This document shows, in pieces, positions 61,101 to 64,000 of a stretch of DNA of 64,000 nt (its first letter is position 1; the number at the start of each line of letters is the position of its first letter). The stretch spans positions 2,294,001-2,358,000 of the forward strand of contig JACZZP010000004.1 of assembly GCA_015183035.1 (NCBI GenBank), given 5' to 3'. The translations under genes and the position numbers were made by a program. The notes under the pieces are model-generated. The model was not told the DNA's origin, searched no databases, and was given only the letters and a program-made list of their open reading frames with translations. Origin of the DNA: Meloidogyne chitwoodi (lineage: Eukaryota > Nematoda > Chromadorea > Rhabditida > Meloidogynidae).

Positions 61101-62597
61101 GAAGGACATTATTGTCATCAACATTCAATGTCAGAATACGAAAATGCTACAGATTGTAGTAGACGTTCTTTAGCTTCATGTTTTTCTGATTTTGAAGAAT
61201 TTAATAATAATCAAAGAAGAAAGAGTTTTTCTAAAATTGAAAGATTAAGACAATCACTTATTTTGAATAATAAAAATGATAAAAGACATTGGAGAAGTAA
61301 TAGCAACAAAAATAAATCAATTATTATAGGAGGTGATGGTAATGAAGCAGATAGAAGTTGTTCACCATCTATTGGCTCAATGGTTAGTATATTTTTTCAA
61401 TATAAATATAAAACTTTGTATAACTTCTATAACCTTTTCTAAGCTTTCCGAAATAGGTATATAAAACTTTTTAAATAATTCCTGAGTATTATACATAAAA
61501 CTTTGAAAAATATATTAAACTTGAAATAAAAGATTTAAAATTCTTGATATAATAAACTTTTTTTCAACTTTCCGGAATGTATATAAAACTTTCCGGAAAA
61601 TATAAACACAAAACTTTGATTAGTATTCTCTGGGAAAATAAAAACTTTATATTTCCAACTTTCCGGAACACACATTTTTTTCTTTATATCTTTCCTGAAG
61701 TATACACTATAAAACTTTGCCTATAATTCTATAATAAACTTTTTTCTCTTTTCTTTCCGGAATGTATATAATAATTACCTATTTATATAGCAACAATTTT
61801 CGCCTAAAAACAACAAACTAAAATCAACAACCTCAAAACTATTAAAAACACTAAAATGGCGTCAATCTGTTTCACATTCTATTGGTTATGAAGATGAATA
61901 TGAACTTGCATCTGTTCCACTTTCTTCATCTTATGCTTCTTCTGTTTCAGCTACAAGTTGGGGGGCGGCAGAATATGAAAAACAAAAACAACTAAAATTA
62001 TTTCCTAGTGTTGGAGAAAATTCTCATTTTGTACCAATTGATGCAGAAGATGGAGAAGATAAAAATAATGAAACAGTTGCAAGTGATAAAATTAATAACA
62101 AAAATCAATTAATAGAAGACAGTGACTCATTAAAAAAACAAATGCTTGAATTAACCAGGTTATAATTATTTTTTTGGTGTTATTAAATTAACCATAAAGA
62201 GGGGGTTGACTGTTCAAGTACAGGTCTATTTATTAATTTAAGTCAAAATACCTGGGTTTACATGTTCCATTAATTTCGTCCTTGCATGTAATTGCTGTCT
62301 CAACATGTTCTCATTCATCACATTCTGTTAGATTACTTTCTTCTTTAACTAAAAAATTAAAATTTTTAATTGAAAAAATTATAAATTTTCCTGATATTTT
62401 CCTTCTCTTATGTTATAGTTTAAAAAATATCCCGAAATAAAAAAAGCCTCCAAGCTTTAGTACGTTAAAAAAATAAAACCTCATATTTTTTCCTTTTAAG
62501 AGAAATTCGGCGTGATTTTGGCGATTTTCAATTGTCCAGATTTTCAAATGATGTGGAGGATTGTCAAAACAAAGTTCTTCAGGATGAAATAATATAA
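55194..62597 (+). CDS. adenylyl-cyclase-like two-cassette membrane protein, probably inactive
   Basis: The layout is that of class III transmembrane adenylyl cyclases. There is a short N-terminus from ATG 55194, a first hydrophobic cassette (55280-55890), a linker GRKIARSVFLNARN, and a C1-like domain (56458-57340: GSLPPHIVRSVQSQL, IFVEHFDQCSVIF, KIGIGSGSLSAGIIGSRRWH, YDVIGMAVDAAIHLE). A second cassette (57900-58970) and a C2-like domain follow (59070-59760: HICPSVGILSAKIG, LEKVRTSHCFYTAACGI, ISIGIDCGSSLSVVVGGDRP). A long Ser/Asn-rich tail ends at TAA 62595-62597. The C1 metal Asp (SVLYADIVGFT in active enzymes) is His here (SVIFGHLYGLS); the second Asp site appears to be Glu (SSEIIIALVG); the C2 Asn/Arg catalytic pair is not seen. 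Binding or dimer roles are possible. C. elegans acy-3, itself divergent, may be the orthologue. Confidence 0.8.
56210..56287 (-). repeat. tRNA-derived SINE-like sequence in cyclase-like gene intron
   Basis: On the minus strand it reads GTGGTTCAGTCGGTAGAGCT (A-box region), a hairpin GTCAGCGAAGCTGAC, then AGAAGGTTCGGATCCGCTCG (B-box region). It is antisense to the gene. It is the most GC-rich and tRNA-like of the nine and looks like a young or still tRNA-shaped copy, but I cannot close an acceptor stem. Confidence 0.65.
57975..58250. repeat. TTCTGATTTGTATTT array in cyclase-like gene intron
   Basis: It has about eight alternating units of AATTCTGATTTGTATTTT and its inverse AATCAGAATTTT. The two orientations are mixed, giving many potential hairpins. 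It fills the intron that precedes the exon opening ALAMPRMLPN. Confidence 0.7.
60430..60650. repeat. AATCAGAATTT array in cyclase-like gene intron
   Basis: AAATCAGAATTTATAAGAAT-like units recur about nine times, mostly in the orientation antisense to TTCTGATTT. It fills the intron before the exon opening LWRHPSS. Confidence 0.7.
61440..61770. repeat. AAACTTTCCGGAA repeat array in cyclase-like gene intron
   Basis: ACTTTCCGGAA occurs at about 61573, 61594, 61660 and (as CTTTCCGGAATG) 61755, with diverged forms (CTTTCCGAAATAGG, CTTTCCTGAAG) and repeated ATGTATATAAAACTTT. The unit is roughly 50 bp and degenerate. It is a different family from the TTCTGAT arrays, though fragments appear in the GCLM intron. 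Confidence 0.75.
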
Positions 62598-63255
62598 AAT
62601 CTAAAAAGAAAATTTTTTAAATTATTTTTTGATCTCGCGGGTATATATTTTTAAAAATGAGAAAAAGCTCAAAATATAATTTTGCCCAAAAATTTCTCAA
62701 AAAGTACACATACAAATGCTCATTTTTACTATTAAATTATGTTTAAAAAAAAATTTTCAATTTTTTTTTGAAAAATTAATTTTTATAAATAGAAAAATAT
62801 TTAAAAATAATTAAATTTTTAAAACATTAAATAAAAAAAAAGAGAATATATAGTATTAATCATTTATTCTAAACCGAGCTTTGTCTTAAGAGTTATAAAT
62901 ATTTGCTTTTAAATATTATGTATTTTTATAAAAAATACCTCCGTATAAGAAACAATAAAAAAGACTAGAGATGAGGCAAGAGGGATGTTTCTTATATAAA
63001 GGGAGTTTTTTTACTAGAAGTAAATACTAATATTATAAGAAAAGATAATTTTTATGTATAATGAAGAATTAAAAAAAAAATCAAATTTAGATAAAATTCT
63101 TAAATTGAAATATTTTTTTAATTCTCAATGTATGTAAAAGATAGGAAGTGAATTTTGATATAAAAAAATAAAAGAATGTGGGCATTAAAAAAATAATTTT
63201 TGGAAATTTTTTATAAAAATATAAATTTTCCTTTTTTTTTTTAATTTAAAAAATT
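62598..63255. other. convergent intergenic region between cyclase-like gene and rbc-2
   Basis: 658 bp of AT-rich 3' flanks of two converging genes. I see no gene and no marked repeat. Confidence 0.55.
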
Positions 63256-64000
63256 TTATACACTAAATCTATTTTCTTTTCCATTTGGTAACATTAATGT
63301 CAAAGATTTTGAATTAATCCAAACAAGTCGTGCACGAAATAATTGATAACTACCACCTGGACTTATTACAGGAAATTCACCAGGAGCAGGTTGCATTTTA
63401 GCACAACGAACTTGACTTTGACCCATACCCTAAATAATATGTATATATAAAAATAAAATTTAAAATAAACCAAAAATGTTTGCTGTGTTTGCCAAAAACT
63501 AATTTTTGCTTCCTGTGCAGCATAAGCTGCCAAATATTTACCATCTTCAGAAAATGCCAAAGCAGTAATAGGAACATTATGTGCTTTTACCAACTTAAAT
63601 TAATATTATAAAATTAAAATTAAATTTAAAAAAAAAAAAGAAAGAAAAACCTGAGATTTAGATAGTCTTAATTCATGTATAACAATAGTTCCATTTTTTC
63701 CACCAAAAGCCAATCTACGTGTTGTTGGACAATATGTAACCATATAAAATCTTTAAAAATAAAAAATATAAAAAAAGAATAAAATTAAAAAAATAATTAA
63801 ATTTAATATAATACTTTGAAATTGAAGGAAATAAATCTGTAATTGAACGTTGTTTAAGTAATGAAAGATCAAGGCAATGAACAAGAATATCACCAACCTT
63901 TTTTAAATACATAATATAAAATTAATTTTAATAAAATAAATTTTAAAAATTAACCTGTATAATTAAATCAACAACAAAATTATATTGTCTTTCTGACAAT
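63256..64000 (-). CDS. rbc-2: Rabconnectin-3 beta (WDR7), C-terminal exons (5' part outside window)
   Basis: Rabconnectin-3 beta partners DMXL/RBC-1 to regulate V-ATPase assembly and endosome and synaptic-vesicle acidification. Exons on the minus strand code VGDILVHCLDLSLLKQRSIT, MVTYCPTTRRLAFGGKNGTI, VIHELRLSKSQ, VKAHNVPITALAFSEDGKYL, AAYAAQEAKISFWQTQQTFL and ARLVWINSKSLTLMLPNGKE, ending NRFSV at TAA 63256-63258. The match to the WDR7 C-terminus is close ([38 protein letters not shown]). These are the last WD repeats plus the conserved tail. The gene continues past position 64000, so most of the protein is missing here. Confidence 0.85.

Overview
Organism: a very AT-rich nuclear genome from a nematode. 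The genes have many short introns (often 40-100 bp) ending in a T-rich ...TTTTAG acceptor, with likely trans-splice acceptors just upstream of several start codons. Protein matches are best to nematode or animal families (CLS-2, SEL-2/neurobeachin, MAB-21, CYK-1, PRP-40, TRPP-3, SYX-16, RBC-2). Base composition, Asn/Gln runs and a signal-anchor F-box protein suggest a plant-parasitic tylenchid, possibly Meloidogyne; that genus call is inference. No bacterial, viral or CRISPR feature was seen. || Layout: 198-2144 (+) 3' part of a CLASP gene, running in from before the window. 3138-6361 (-) MADF/BESS transcription factor. 8239-10130 (+) unrecognised secreted Cys-containing protein. 10695-30851 (-) one giant neurobeachin (sel-2/NBEA) gene. 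Its ~6-kb intron 15400-21373 holds a complete mab-21 gene on the opposite strand (18229-20316) and an apparently intact Tc1/Tc3-type transposon (15527-17103). 31168-31563 (+) mitochondrial ribosomal protein S23. 31864-36283 (-) DDX42-type RNA helicase. 36939-41985 (-) Diaphanous-class formin. 42135-43822 (-) syntaxin-16. 44017-45158 (-) TRAPPC3/BET3. 45478-48425 (-) PRP40. 48813-50723 (-) F-box protein. 51005-52640 (+) glutamate-cysteine ligase modifier subunit. 55194-62597 (+) adenylyl-cyclase-like membrane protein with degenerate catalytic residues. 63256-64000 (-) C-terminal part of Rabconnectin-3 beta (rbc-2/WDR7). || How the genes relate: most are ordinary housekeeping or trafficking genes. 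The run prp-40, trpp-3, syx-16, cyk-1 (and perhaps ddx-42) lies head-to-tail on the minus strand with gaps of 320, 195, 150 and 656 bp and may be an operon. Many of the C. elegans orthologues (cls-2, sel-2, mab-21, cyk-1, syx-16, trpp-3, prp-40, acy-3) are, as I recall, on chromosome III, so the window looks like a rearranged piece of an ancestral nematode linkage group. || Introns and spacers carry several dispersed repeat families: nine tRNA-derived SINE-like copies, at least three families of short inverted-repeat elements (ATTAGAGTCT, CTAGTGTTTAGGTAGACA, TCCGCAA types), degenerate TTCTGATTTT arrays, a 16-bp satellite and GACATTTTGTC-type tandem repeats.
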